This document shows positions 24,025-32,972 of a stretch of 36,721 bases of DNA, one piece after another. Origin of the DNA: Sphaerochaetaceae bacterium. Its GTDB lineage: Bacteria > Spirochaetota > Spirochaetia > Sphaerochaetales > Sphaerochaetaceae. A program made the translations under genes and the position numbers. Positions within the stretch are counted from its first letter, which is position 1. Each line of letters opens with the position of its first letter. The stretch is taken from NCBI GenBank assembly GCA_028532915.1, contig JAQQAI010000042.1, forward strand, positions 1 through 36,721, in the 5' to 3' direction. The notes below the pieces were generated by a model. It was given only the letters and a program-made list of their open reading frames with translations. It did no database searches and was not told the DNA's origin.

Positions 24025-25581
24025 ATGAATTTTGGTGAGAAACTTGAGCTGCTGATGAATATGACAAATACCACTAACAACGAAATCGCTTCCAGATTGG
24101 ATATCGATCCTTCGCTGGTCAGCCGCTTCAGAACGGGGAAAAGAGTTCCCAGTGCAGCAAGCGGATACAGGGAACAGATAGCGTCATTCATCGCTTCGAA
24201 AGCGACAGAAGATTATCAGAAGGCTGCACTGATGGAACTCACAGATACTATCTGGGATGAGAACGAAGACGAGTGTGAATTCCTGACTTCGATAATCACA
24301 TCATATCTTGAGGATTCATCTTTCATCACCCAGCGTGAAATCTCTCATTTTCTTTCGACCGTAGGATCATATTCCAAAATCCCCGGACACCCGGTCCCGG
24401 TAGAACAACCGGAAACGGTCAGCGGCGAAGTGATTGCCCATGAGCTGTACAAAGGACATGACGGGCTCAGAGCGGCAGTCATCACGTTTCTCTCAACTGC
24501 GCTGCAGATGCAGGGACACGTGACATTACGCCTGTTCAGCGAAGAGGAAATCTCATGGATCACAGAGGACCTGACATTCGCCAGATTGTGGACGAACCTG
24601 CTTACCGCCTGTATTCATAAGGGTATCCGCATCGAGATCATACATACACTTCAGCGCAGTTCAACCGAACTCAATACGGCCTTAGCCAGGTGGTTCCCGT
24701 TCTATCTGAGCGGAATGATCACAAGCTACTATATGCCGATAAGATATGAAAAGATCTTCGAGCATACGATCTTCCTCATGAACGACACCCATGCGGTCTA
24801 TTCCCACTCTCCTTCGAACCAGGATAGAGAAGATAGGGTTTATTACAGTGTCTCGAATCCCGAGTCTTTATCAAATCTTCTCTCCTCCTTCCGGTCATTG
24901 AAACGTGAGGCAAAACCTCTCATACGTCCCTATCGGGAACCCACCGTCGAATCCTATTTTGAAGCAGTCTCCGCATCATTCGATTCAAAAGGGGATGATG
25001 CTCTTGGTCTAGAAAGTCTCTTTTCTCTGTCCATGAACGAGACGCTGCTCGAAAAGATCCTCACCAGATGCGAGGTGGAAAATACTGTGATAGAACATGC
25101 TGTCAGGATGCAGAAGGAAGTCAATGCGAAGGTCTCATCATATCTTCAGGACAGAAATCTCACCCTGATCACGACTCTTCCCAGAATAACCGAAGTTCTG
25201 AAAGGAAAGAAAGATTGTATTCTTCCCCTGTTGGGCAGAGATCTGAAGATCACCTATCTTCCCGGGGAGTTCAAAGAACATCTTGAATATATCATCGCCA
25301 TGCTCAACAAGCATGCCCGTCTCAACATATTCATCATTCCTCATCAGCGCTTCCCGTTCGGAGTACAAACGCTGTGTATCGATCACGATTCTCTTCTGGT
25401 ACTGAAACAGACCAGACCGACTCTGATGTTCTCTTCAGAGCAGAAGGAACTGGTCACTTCGATGAGAAACTATATCGCTGACACCGCCTCGAGCATCCCG
25501 AAACGGCACAGGAAGAAGGAATACGTCATATACAGATTCAATCAGTACATCTCGAAAATAGAAAGAGGATTGAGAAGTTAA
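24025..25581 (+). CDS. Orphan helix-turn-helix protein with large uncharacterised C-terminus
   Basis: A 518-residue soluble protein. Residues 1-45 form an XRE-type helix-turn-helix (TNNEIASRLDIDPSLVSRFR; recognition helix SLVSRFRTGKR). The remaining 470 residues are mixed helix/strand without a domain I recognise. TGGAGA lies 6 bases before the ATG. It stands alone between the methylthio operon (divergent) and the sugar permease gene (convergent, 4-base overlap). A sensor-regulator with a ligand- or protein-binding C-terminus is possible but unproven. Confidence 0.78.
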   Translation: MNFGEKLELLMNMTNTTNNEIASRLDIDPSLVSRFRTGKRVPSAASGYREQIASFIASKATEDYQKAALMELTDTIWDENEDECEFLTSIITSYLEDSSFITQREISHFLSTVGSYSKIPGHPVPVEQPETVSGEVIAHELYKGHDGLRAAVITFLSTALQMQGHVTLRLFSEEEISWITEDLTFARLWTNLLTACIHKGIRIEIIHTLQRSSTELNTALARWFPFYLSGMITSYYMPIRYEKIFEHTIFLMNDTHAVYSHSPSNQDREDRVYYSVSNPESLSNLLSSFRSLKREAKPLIRPYREPTVESYFEAVSASFDSKGDDALGLESLFSLSMNETLLEKILTRCEVENTVIEHAVRMQKEVNAKVSSYLQDRNLTLITTLPRITEVLKGKKDCILPLLGRDLKITYLPGEFKEHLEYIIAMLNKHARLNIFIIPHQRFPFGVQTLCIDHDSLLVLKQTRPTLMFSSEQKELVTSMRNYIADTASSIPKRHRKKEYVIYRFNQYISKIERGLRS

Positions 25582-26393
25582 CCTTTCACGGCGCCCATCG
25601 TGAGTCCTTTGACGACATATTTCTGGAAGATCATGGTCAGTATGATAGCCGGGGTCATGATCGCCACGGCAGCGGCCATCACTCCTCCCCAGTCCACTTC
25701 GGCATAGGACATGAAATTGTAGACAGCTATCGGAAGTGTCCGTGTCTTCTCCATGCTCAGCACCTGAGAGAACATGAAATTATTCCAGCTGAAAATAAAG
25801 CTCAAGGTGGTGGAGGTGACGATTCCGGGTACGGACAGAGGTAGAATGATGGAAACAAAGGCCCTCTGCATCGTTGCTCCGTCGACCATCGCAGACTCTT
25901 CCATCTCTCTGGGAACTCCTTCGAAATAACTCGACATGATCCAGACCACAACCGGAAGCGCTATCAGAATATGGGAAAGTACGAGAGCGGTGTAGCTGTC
26001 CATCAGACCGAGACGGGAGAATACGATATACCAGGGCATCAGAAATGATATTCCGGGCATGAGCCGGGCTACAAGGATCAGAACCGATAGTCTTTTCTGG
26101 GAGAATCTTGCGATCGAATAGGCTGCAGGCAGCCCCAACAGCAGTGAAAATCCTACCGACAGGACTCCGACGATCGTCGAATTTTTGAGGTATAGAAGGA
26201 AATTCTGCTCGTTGAACACTTTATTGAAATTGATCAGTGTCGGAGAGAATATGAATTTGGGAGGCCAGCTTATGATGTCTACCTGTGTCTTGAACGAAGA
26301 GAGGAACATCCATAGAAACGGGAAGATCATCGGGATGATGATGATAAGGATGATCACGACGAATCCGATTTTTCTGTGTAATGGTCTTTTCAC
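25578..26393 (-). CDS. Sugar ABC transporter permease, MalG type
   Basis: The 271-residue inner-membrane permease of the carbohydrate uptake-1 class has six predicted helices. Its EAA loop EESAMVDGATMQRAFVSIIL binds the ATPase, and the end of the chain (VVKGLTMGAVKG) is highly typical of MalG-like proteins. The start is GTG after AAGGAGGAG. It is last in the binding protein-permease-permease unit. No cognate ATPase is encoded here, so a shared MsmX/UgpC-like ATPase elsewhere probably serves it. Confidence 0.93.
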   Translation of the reverse strand: MKRPLHRKIGFVVIILIIIIPMIFPFLWMFLSSFKTQVDIISWPPKFIFSPTLINFNKVFNEQNFLLYLKNSTIVGVLSVGFSLLLGLPAAYSIARFSQKRLSVLILVARLMPGISFLMPWYIVFSRLGLMDSYTALVLSHILIALPVVVWIMSSYFEGVPREMEESAMVDGATMQRAFVSIILPLSVPGIVTSTTLSFIFSWNNFMFSQVLSMEKTRTLPIAVYNFMSYAEVDWGGVMAAAVAIMTPAIILTMIFQKYVVKGLTMGAVKG

Positions 26394-26405
26394 AATCTCC
26401 TCCTT

Positions 26406-27284
26406 TTACAGCTCGAATCGTTTTCTCAGCCGCATCACACCGAGACTGAACAGAAGTACGAGCAAGAACAGAAATACCAGAATCGAAGAAGCCTGTCCGA
26501 GATTGAAATATTCGAAGCTGTATTTGTATGCGAGAATATTCAATGTCTCGGATGCATAACCGGGTCCTCCGCCTGTCATCGCGTAGATGATATCGTAGGT
26601 CTTCAACGCATCTACGGCCCTCAAAATTACGGCGGTGAGTATCGTGGGGGTGATCATCGGAAGAGTGATCCTGAAGAAGATCTGAGATGAGGAGGCCCCG
26701 TCGACTTTCGCCGATTCATACGGTTCGCTCGACAGTCCCGCCAGTCCCGCCAGGACGATCAGTGCGATCATGGGAGTCCACTGCCACACATCCACAGCCA
26801 TGAGAGAAGGAAGGACGGTAGCTGAATCTGTCACCCATCCGCTTTGGGGCAGATGGAAGAGACTCAGCACATAGTTGAGAAAGCCTATAGTCGGATCATA
26901 AAACAGATTGAAGACGATACCGACAGCGACCGGTGTAGCTACCAGAGGAAGCAGCAGAATGAACTTCAATCCGTTCTTTCCTCTGAATTCTCTGTTGAGA
27001 ATAAGTGCGATGATGATACCCAGTACAGCTTCGGCCGCAACAGCTCCGACAGTGAAATAGAAGGTCCTTCCCACTGCATCAAGGAATCTAGGTTCTTTGA
27101 GGATCTTGAGATATGAGGAGAATCCTGCAAAGGTGATCGGACGACCGCTAGTGAGCGTCCATTCCGAGAAACTGAGGATAAGGGTGTAGACGACGGGAAA
27201 CACCATCAATGCGATGACGAAGATGAGTGCCGGCAAAGGAAAAATATATTTCAGATTGCGTTCGAAGAATCCGCTTTTTATCAC
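26406..27284 (-). CDS. Sugar ABC transporter permease, MalF type
   Basis: A permease of 292 residues with six helices and EAA loop PYESAKVDGASSSQIFFRITLP. It pairs with the MalG-type permease 12 bases downstream. I chose GTG 27284 because AGGAGGT lies 6 bases before it. The upstream ATG at 27305 would place the ribosome binding site inside the gene. Confidence 0.92.
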   Translation of the reverse strand: MIKSGFFERNLKYIFPLPALIFVIALMVFPVVYTLILSFSEWTLTSGRPITFAGFSSYLKILKEPRFLDAVGRTFYFTVGAVAAEAVLGIIIALILNREFRGKNGLKFILLLPLVATPVAVGIVFNLFYDPTIGFLNYVLSLFHLPQSGWVTDSATVLPSLMAVDVWQWTPMIALIVLAGLAGLSSEPYESAKVDGASSSQIFFRITLPMITPTILTAVILRAVDALKTYDIIYAMTGGGPGYASETLNILAYKYSFEYFNLGQASSILVFLFLLVLLFSLGVMRLRKRFEL

Positions 27285-27314
27285 GAAGAGACCTCCTGCT
27301 TTCAAAATGTAAGT

Positions 27315-27345
27315 AAGAGGGGATCGTGCAGAGCAATCCCCTCTT
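27315..27345 (-). promoter_or_regulatory. Hairpin between binding-protein and permease genes
   Basis: AAGAGGGGAT and ATCCCCTCTT form a perfect 10-bp stem with an 11-base loop. No T-run follows, so it probably limits read-through or protects the binding-protein mRNA, giving more binding protein than permease. Confidence 0.7.
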
Positions 27346-27365
27346 TCGATGTATATCCCGGGAAG

Positions 27366-28631
27366 CTATTTCATTCCATATTCACCGTCGGCTTTCAACA
27401 GATCGTTGACCGCCTTGGCTTTTTCGGTCGCGAGTGACTGCAGTTTCGGTGACATACCCTTCGTGTTGATCGATTCGATGACGATCTCGCCGATCAGGTC
27501 TCTGGCCTGTCCGACTGCACTCATGAACGGACGGTCGAAAGGATATCCGTTCATCGCCGCATGTGCCTGAGTTTCGATCAGTCCGGGGTTCATCATCGCT
27601 CTTACGCTTTCGTCGGCCCAGGCTGAATTTCTTGCCATCGTGATATTGCTCTTCATTCCTTCGATAGCCAGGCTCTTGCTTGTCGCCCATTCGAGGAATT
27701 TCATAGCAGCTTCGGTATTCTTGGTCTTGCTGCTCATCGCCATTCCCCAGGAGACGACGATGAACGGGCTGTCATCAACCGGACCTCTGGGAAGCTGTGC
27801 GACACCGACATCCTCTGCAGGTATCTGAGTCTTGGCAGGATCGACTACCTGACCGTAGAAGACCGAAGCATCTGTCCACATAGCCAGCTTGCCGGCCTGG
27901 AACACGGGCATCAGGTTCTCCCATGACATCGAGACCACACCCTGCGGTCCGTAGTTGCCCAGAAGTTTTCCGTAGTATCTGATAGCTTCGACGGCCTCGG
28001 GGGAATCGAACACTGCGATATTGTCCTCAAGGTACCGCCCGCCGTAGTTATAGATGTAACTTGAGAGCTGGGTCACCGCGGCAGCCCCCTTCCCTCTTGA
28101 ACCGAATCCGGCCACACCATCTTTATTCAAAGCCTTGGCGGCTGCTTCAAGTTCTTCGAAATTCGTGGGAACATCGATTCCTGCGGCTTCGAACAGATCT
28201 TTTCTGTAATACATCACCTGCCATTCGGTGACAAGCGGTACGATGAACGGCGTGCCGTCCTTCCTGCCGATATCGACTGTATTCCCGGGATAATCCGAGA
28301 AATCATACGAATCCAACGGTGCATACCATCCGTTCTTGTTGAACAGCAGTCCTTCCTGCAGCGGACGGGTCATGAAGACATCGACGGTGGAAGAACCTGT
28401 CGCGAACTCTGTCGTCAGCTTCTGTGTAAGCTGACTTTCCTGCAGCGATTCCACATTGACCTTGATCCCGGTCTGTTCTTCGAATTCTCCGATGGATTCC
28501 TTCAACAGTTCTCCATAGGGGTGGTTAGCGAGTAAAACACGAATCTCCTGTTGGGCACTCTCAGTCTGACCTTGTGCAAAAAGGACAAATGACAGGCTCA
28601 CTACGAGTAAAACAACGAAAACCTTTTTCAT
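27366..28631 (-). CDS. Extracellular sugar-binding protein of ABC transporter
   Basis: A 421-residue family-1 solute-binding protein with signal peptide MKKVFVVLLVVSLSFVLFAQ and the spirochaete-like junction AQGQTES. Typical segments are LLKESIGEFEEQTGIKVNVE, VDVFMTRPLQEGLLF and WQVMYYRKDLFEAAGIDVP. It delivers a sugar or oligosaccharide to the two downstream permeases. The adjacent KDG-kinase-like gene suggests a uronate- or aldonate-linked substrate, but the sequence does not prove it. Confidence 0.92.
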   Translation of the reverse strand: MKKVFVVLLVVSLSFVLFAQGQTESAQQEIRVLLANHPYGELLKESIGEFEEQTGIKVNVESLQESQLTQKLTTEFATGSSTVDVFMTRPLQEGLLFNKNGWYAPLDSYDFSDYPGNTVDIGRKDGTPFIVPLVTEWQVMYYRKDLFEAAGIDVPTNFEELEAAAKALNKDGVAGFGSRGKGAAAVTQLSSYIYNYGGRYLEDNIAVFDSPEAVEAIRYYGKLLGNYGPQGVVSMSWENLMPVFQAGKLAMWTDASVFYGQVVDPAKTQIPAEDVGVAQLPRGPVDDSPFIVVSWGMAMSSKTKNTEAAMKFLEWATSKSLAIEGMKSNITMARNSAWADESVRAMMNPGLIETQAHAAMNGYPFDRPFMSAVGQARDLIGEIVIESINTKGMSPKLQSLATEKAKAVNDLLKADGEYGMK

Positions 28632-28677
28632 GAACTTCTCCTTTTTTCCAGAATTTATGAAACGTATTCACTATTTA

Positions 28678-28706
28678 AGTATCGAGCACAATTTTCGGAT
28701 TGTCAA
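28678..28706 (-). promoter_or_regulatory. Promoter of the sugar ABC transporter unit
   Basis: On the minus strand a perfect TTGACA (28706-28701) is followed after 17 bases by GATACT (28683-28678). Transcription would start about 40 bases before the binding-protein ATG. Confidence 0.65.
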
Positions 28707-28726
28707 ACACAAAATGACTGGTATTT

Positions 28727-28760
28727 TTCATTTACATGAATATTTTTTTCATATTATAAT
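28727..28760 (+). promoter_or_regulatory. Promoter and dyad upstream of the RpiR-type regulator
   Basis: TTTACA (28731-28736), 18 bases, then a perfect TATAAT (28755-28760). A dyad TTCAT-N4-ATGAA (28727-28740) covers the -35. It is a candidate operator in the divergent region between the transporter and regulator genes. The start would be close to ATG 28769, so a downstream ATG (28781) may be used. Confidence 0.5.
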
Positions 28761-28768
28761 AGAGAAAT

Positions 28769-29638
28769 ATGAGAGATGAGATGCAGGAGAAGAACATACC
28801 GGTAATAAGCTGCCTCTATACGATACATCATATGCGAGATCGGCTCAGTGCTTCGCATCGGCGTATTGCGGACTATATCATCGAGCATCCCCAGAGGGCG
28901 ATTCATGCGACGATCGATACTCTTGCTGGAGAGATCGGGACAAGTGAGTCGACTCTTGTACGCTTCGTGAGAAAACTGGGGTACGACGGATACCAGCACT
29001 TCAGGATCTCTCTTGCGACCGAACTGGTATCTCCTGTGAAACGGGTCTACGAGACTGACATCAACCAGGAAAAGAATATCATCCCGACGGTCTTCAACAG
29101 TTCGATAGAGACTCTCAGGGCGACAAGAGAACAGCTCGATTCATCGAAAGTCCTTCAGACGGCAAGGCAGATGATCGAAGCCGAGAACGTTCTTCTGTTC
29201 GGTATGGGAGGATCCTTCATCGTAGCTCTCGACGGCTTTCACAAGTTCGTCAGGATCGGCCTCCCCGTCAAGATGATCCAGGATTTCCATATTCAGCTGA
29301 TGATGGCCAGTCAGTCTTCACCTGCTGATGTGGCACTTCTCTACAGTCATACAGGTATCAATGTCGATGCCATCTCGATCGCTGATGAACTGGGAAAGCA
29401 GGGATGTCCTACGATCTGTATCACAAGCAATGAGAATTCTGTCCTTTCACAACACTGCAGCAGCACACTCGGCGTATACACCAGGAGCAACGGTGTGATC
29501 AGTGAAGCATTCAGTGCCAGAATCGCCCAGATGGCAGTCAACGACGCTCTTTACCTCTATGCAATCAAAGAGAGGGAGGAAAAAAGTGTCAATCAGCTCG
29601 AGAAAATGCAATCTGTCATCTCCAAGAGAAGAATTTAA
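28769..29638 (+). CDS. RpiR/MurR-family sugar-phosphate-responsive regulator
   Basis: A 289-residue regulator. An N-terminal HTH (IDTLAGEIGTSESTLVRFVRKLG, about 50-72) is followed by a SIS domain (about 120-255; LLFGMGGSFIVALDGFHKFVRIG, then LLYSHTGINVDAISIADELGK) that binds phosphosugars in relatives. It is divergent from the sugar transporter and upstream of the kinase/dehydrogenase genes, so it probably controls both sides. The exact start is uncertain among ATG 28769, ATG 28781 and a later Met. Confidence 0.9.
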   Translation: MRDEMQEKNIPVISCLYTIHHMRDRLSASHRRIADYIIEHPQRAIHATIDTLAGEIGTSESTLVRFVRKLGYDGYQHFRISLATELVSPVKRVYETDINQEKNIIPTVFNSSIETLRATREQLDSSKVLQTARQMIEAENVLLFGMGGSFIVALDGFHKFVRIGLPVKMIQDFHIQLMMASQSSPADVALLYSHTGINVDAISIADELGKQGCPTICITSNENSVLSQHCSSTLGVYTRSNGVISEAFSARIAQMAVNDALYLYAIKEREEKSVNQLEKMQSVISKRRI

Positions 29639-29686
29639 AACGTAAATATGCTACCATACTAATATGATAGATTTAAGGAGTAAGAA

Positions 29687-30805
29687 ATGGGGACATTAAC
29701 TATGATTCAGGACACCGGAGCAAAGAGTGTGAAAGACTCTTCATATGACTTTATGGCATTGGGAGCTCTGGTCACACGACTCGACCCGGGGATAATACCT
29801 TTTGAATATGCTTCATCCTACGACCTTCATGTTTCGGGAGGAGAATTCAACGTCGCGGCAAATCTTTCAAGAGCTTTCGGTCAAAAAAGTGCCGTCATCT
29901 CCGCGATGGTCGACTACCCTATCGGAAAGAAGGTGGAAGCCGAAGTGAGAAAAATGGGTGTCGACGCCTTTTACAAGAGGTTCACTCACAACGGAGTGCA
30001 CGGGCCGACGATAGCACAGGTGTGGAGCGATCAGGGAAAAGGAGTGAGAGCTCCTGTCGTCTTCTATAACAGGGCCAATGAAGCTGCGGCATTGCTGGAA
30101 AAAGATAGTTTTGACTGGGATGCAATATTTTCCAACGGTATCCGGTGGTTCCACAGCGGAGGGATCTTCAGCGCTCTTTCCGAAACGACTCCCGAGGTCG
30201 TCATCGAAGGTATGAAAAGAGCGAAGGAAGCCGGTGCGATCATCTCCTTCGATCTGAATTATCGGGCGAAACTGTGGTCTGCGAACGCACTCGAAGGAGA
30301 GGATGCTGTCAGCAAGGCTCAAAAAGTCCTCTCTAAGATAGTTGAACATGTCGATGTACTTGTCGGAAACGAAGAGGATCTTCAGATGGGTCTCGGTCTG
30401 CAGGGGCCGAAAGTCGAAAAACAGTCGAAACTCGATCCTTCGGTCTTCTTTTCGATGATGGAGACAGTGAAGGAAAGATTCCCGAACATCAAGGCTGTCG
30501 CCACGACGATGAGAGAGGTCCGTTCGACGAACCGGCATGACTGGAGTGCGGTCCTTTACATCGGGGGGAAAGCATATCAGGCACCGACTGCCTCGCTTGA
30601 TGTTTACGACAGAGTCGGCGGTGGTGACGGATTCGCTGCAGGATTGATCTACGGAATACTTCAGGATATGGAGCCGCAGAAAGCACTGAATCTGGGGTGG
30701 GCTCATGGCGCATTGTTGACAACCTTCCCCGGTGATACGACAATGGCTACGCTGGAACAGGTCGAAGCATTCGCTCAGGGAGGTTCGGCCCGCATTCAGC
30801 GTTAA
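29687..30805 (+). CDS. PfkB-family sugar kinase, KDG kinase-like
   Basis: A 372-residue ribokinase-fold kinase. It has the N-terminal SGGEFNVAANLSRAFG substrate segment, GAIISFDLNYRAKLW and VLVGNEEDL, and the anion-hole/catalytic motif GGGDGFAAGL. ISFDLNYR together with the GNEEDL pattern is typical of 2-keto-3-deoxygluconate kinases, which feed KDPG to an aldolase. TAAGGAG lies 6 bases before the ATG. It is the first of three tightly spaced catabolic genes; no KDPG aldolase is present in the window, so the exact substrate stays open. Confidence 0.87.
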   Translation: MGTLTMIQDTGAKSVKDSSYDFMALGALVTRLDPGIIPFEYASSYDLHVSGGEFNVAANLSRAFGQKSAVISAMVDYPIGKKVEAEVRKMGVDAFYKRFTHNGVHGPTIAQVWSDQGKGVRAPVVFYNRANEAAALLEKDSFDWDAIFSNGIRWFHSGGIFSALSETTPEVVIEGMKRAKEAGAIISFDLNYRAKLWSANALEGEDAVSKAQKVLSKIVEHVDVLVGNEEDLQMGLGLQGPKVEKQSKLDPSVFFSMMETVKERFPNIKAVATTMREVRSTNRHDWSAVLYIGGKAYQAPTASLDVYDRVGGGDGFAAGLIYGILQDMEPQKALNLGWAHGALLTTFPGDTTMATLEQVEAFAQGGSARIQR

Positions 30806-30817
30806 GGAGAAAAAGTA

Positions 30818-31852
30818 ATGAAAGCGCTCGTTCTGACCGGATACAAAAGATTGGAGTACATGGAGGTCGCCACCCCGACTATCAGAAAAAGTGATGAGGT
30901 GCTCATCAGGATCGCTGCTTCCGCTATCTGCGGTTCAGATATCCACGGATACGACGGGTCGACCGGCCGCAGACAGCCGCCGGTGATCATGGGACATGAA
31001 GCTTCGGGAGTCGTGGAAGAGATCGGCAATGAGGTAACAAAAGTCTCTGTCGGTCAGAGAGTCACCTTCGATTCCACCATCTGGTGCGGAGAGTGCCGCT
31101 TCTGCAGAGATGGCAGAGTGAACCTCTGTGTCAACAGACGGGTGCTTGGAGTCTCATGCGATGATTACAGACAGGACGGGACCTTCGCTGAATATGTGGT
31201 GGTTCCGCAGCATATCATCTTCCCTATCGCTGATGAGGTATCCTTTGACGAAGCAGCTCTGACCGAACCGGCATCCGTGGCAGCCCATGCTCTGAGGATC
31301 ACACCGGTAAGATTGAACGACAGTATCGCGATAGTGGGAGCAGGTCTTATCGGTCTGCTTGCCATCCAGATGGCGAAGACAAGAACCGCAGGGGCGGTCG
31401 TTGCCCTCGATACGGATGAGAACAGAAGGGACATCGCTGTCGAATTCGGCGCCGATGCCGCCTTCGCCCCTGAAGATCCCGACCTGTCCGATAGAATAAG
31501 AGAAGTGACCGGAATTTCAGGATGCAGCAGAGTCATCGAAGCTGTGGGAGCGACCGCTCCGGTACGCACTGCCGTCTCCATCGTGGAAAACGGCGGTTCT
31601 GTCACGCTGATAGGAAACGTAAGCCCCTCGATAGATCTGCCTCTGCAGCAGATAGTGACCAGAGAGATTGCTCTGTACGGTTCTTGTGCGATAGCGGGAG
31701 AATACCCGCTGGTACTCGATATGATGGCTCGAAAGAAGATCGATGTAAAACCGCTGATAAGTATCACCGACACTCTCGAAAACGGTCCCAAATGGTTCGA
31801 CATCCTTTACAGTAGAAAACAACCTCTATTAAAGGTAGTATTGAAACCATAG
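30818..31852 (+). CDS. Zinc-dependent MDR alcohol/polyol dehydrogenase
   Basis: A 344-residue medium-chain dehydrogenase. Catalytic zinc residues are Cys38, His60 and Glu61 (GHE). Structural zinc is held by Cys90, Cys93, Cys96 and Cys104 (CGECRFCRDGRVNLC). The Rossmann motif is VGAGLIGLLAIQ. It resembles sorbitol, galactitol or hexonate 5-dehydrogenases that oxidise a secondary alcohol with NAD(P). The ribosome binding site TAAGGAG overlaps the kinase stop 12 bases upstream, indicating one operon. Confidence 0.9.
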   Translation: MKALVLTGYKRLEYMEVATPTIRKSDEVLIRIAASAICGSDIHGYDGSTGRRQPPVIMGHEASGVVEEIGNEVTKVSVGQRVTFDSTIWCGECRFCRDGRVNLCVNRRVLGVSCDDYRQDGTFAEYVVVPQHIIFPIADEVSFDEAALTEPASVAAHALRITPVRLNDSIAIVGAGLIGLLAIQMAKTRTAGAVVALDTDENRRDIAVEFGADAAFAPEDPDLSDRIREVTGISGCSRVIEAVGATAPVRTAVSIVENGGSVTLIGNVSPSIDLPLQQIVTREIALYGSCAIAGEYPLVLDMMARKKIDVKPLISITDTLENGPKWFDILYSRKQPLLKVVLKP

Positions 31853-31861
31853 GAGGCGCAA

Positions 31862-32938
31862 ATGGAAAAAGTACGCTTTGGATTAATCGGATACGGCAAG
31901 GTCGCCCACCTTCATGCACAGGCGATCGAAAGTGTCCAGGGAGCGCAACTGGTCTCTGTCTGCGGCAGGAACAGGAAAAGAAGAGACCAGTTCGCCACGG
32001 AGTTCAATATCGGCTCCCGCGATTCTGTAGAGGAGATGATCAATTACGATCATGTCGATGCGGTGATCATCACCTCCCCCCACCCCATCCATCACAAACA
32101 TACGATGGAAGCTCTCGAAGCAGGGGCTCATGTCCTCGTCGAAAAACCTATGGCGATGAATGTCGTTCAATGTGATGAGATGATACAGAAAGCTCAAGAT
32201 GTGCAAAAGCAGCTGTCGGTGGTCAGCCAGAGAAGATGGTATCCTTCCACGATGAGAATTCGCGAGGCGATCGACAGCGGAAAGCTCGGAACCGTCGCTC
32301 TCGCACAGGTGACGATTCTCGGCTGGAGAGATGAGGAATATTACAACAGCGACCCGTGGAGGGGTAAATGGGACAGCGAAGGCGGCGGGATCCTGATCAA
32401 TCAGGCTCCGCACCAGCTCGATCTGCTTCACTGGTTTTTGGGCCCTGTGGAAAGGATCTACGGAGAATGGGATAACATGAACCACCCGTATATCGAGGTG
32501 GAAGACAGTGCGGCTGCGACGATCCGGTTTAAAAACGGAGCTCTTGCATCACTTCTTCTGAGCAATTCGCAGAAACCGGGGATCTATGCGAAAGTCCATG
32601 TTCACGGCACCAGCGGAGCATCGGTCGGTGTCCAGACCGACGGAGGAGCTATGTTCATCGCCGGCCGCTCGGGTATCACAGAACCGCCTTATAACGATAT
32701 CTGGAATATCGAAGGAGAAACATCACTTCTGGAGGCCTTCAGGCAGCAGGATACGGCATTCTTCAATTCCATAGATCCGAACACCTATTTTTTCGCCCGG
32801 CAGGTCGAGGATTTCGTGAAAGCCGTGACAACCTCAAACACTCCGATGGTAACAGGCGAAGACGGAAGGGAGACAGTGAAGATCATCGAAGGTATCTATC
32901 GAAGCGGAAGAGAACTCCAGGTAGTCACTTTTCCTTGA
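31862..32938 (+). CDS. Gfo/Idh/MocA-family oxidoreductase
   Basis: The 358-residue NAD(P)-dependent sugar or inositol dehydrogenase has N-terminal Rossmann GLIGYGKVAHLHAQAI, the conserved EKPMAMN lysine motif and the middle GGGILINQAPHQLDLLHWFLG with the His expected in the active site. TAGGAGG overlaps the MDR stop just upstream. Together the two dehydrogenases could invert a sugar hydroxyl by oxidation and reduction before the kinase step (inference). Confidence 0.9.
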   Translation: MEKVRFGLIGYGKVAHLHAQAIESVQGAQLVSVCGRNRKRRDQFATEFNIGSRDSVEEMINYDHVDAVIITSPHPIHHKHTMEALEAGAHVLVEKPMAMNVVQCDEMIQKAQDVQKQLSVVSQRRWYPSTMRIREAIDSGKLGTVALAQVTILGWRDEEYYNSDPWRGKWDSEGGGILINQAPHQLDLLHWFLGPVERIYGEWDNMNHPYIEVEDSAAATIRFKNGALASLLLSNSQKPGIYAKVHVHGTSGASVGVQTDGGAMFIAGRSGITEPPYNDIWNIEGETSLLEAFRQQDTAFFNSIDPNTYFFARQVEDFVKAVTTSNTPMVTGEDGRETVKIIEGIYRSGRELQVVTFP

Positions 32939-32964
32939 CCTGTAAAGCTGTATTGTCGTAGAGT
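32935..32964 (+). promoter_or_regulatory. Possible promoter of the large lipoprotein gene
   Basis: TTGACC, 18 bases, then TAGAGT, overlapping the end of the Gfo/Idh/MocA gene. The start would fall at or just before ATG 32973, so the mRNA may be leaderless; no Shine-Dalgarno is visible. Confidence 0.4.
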
Positions 32965-32972
32965 CTATCTAT

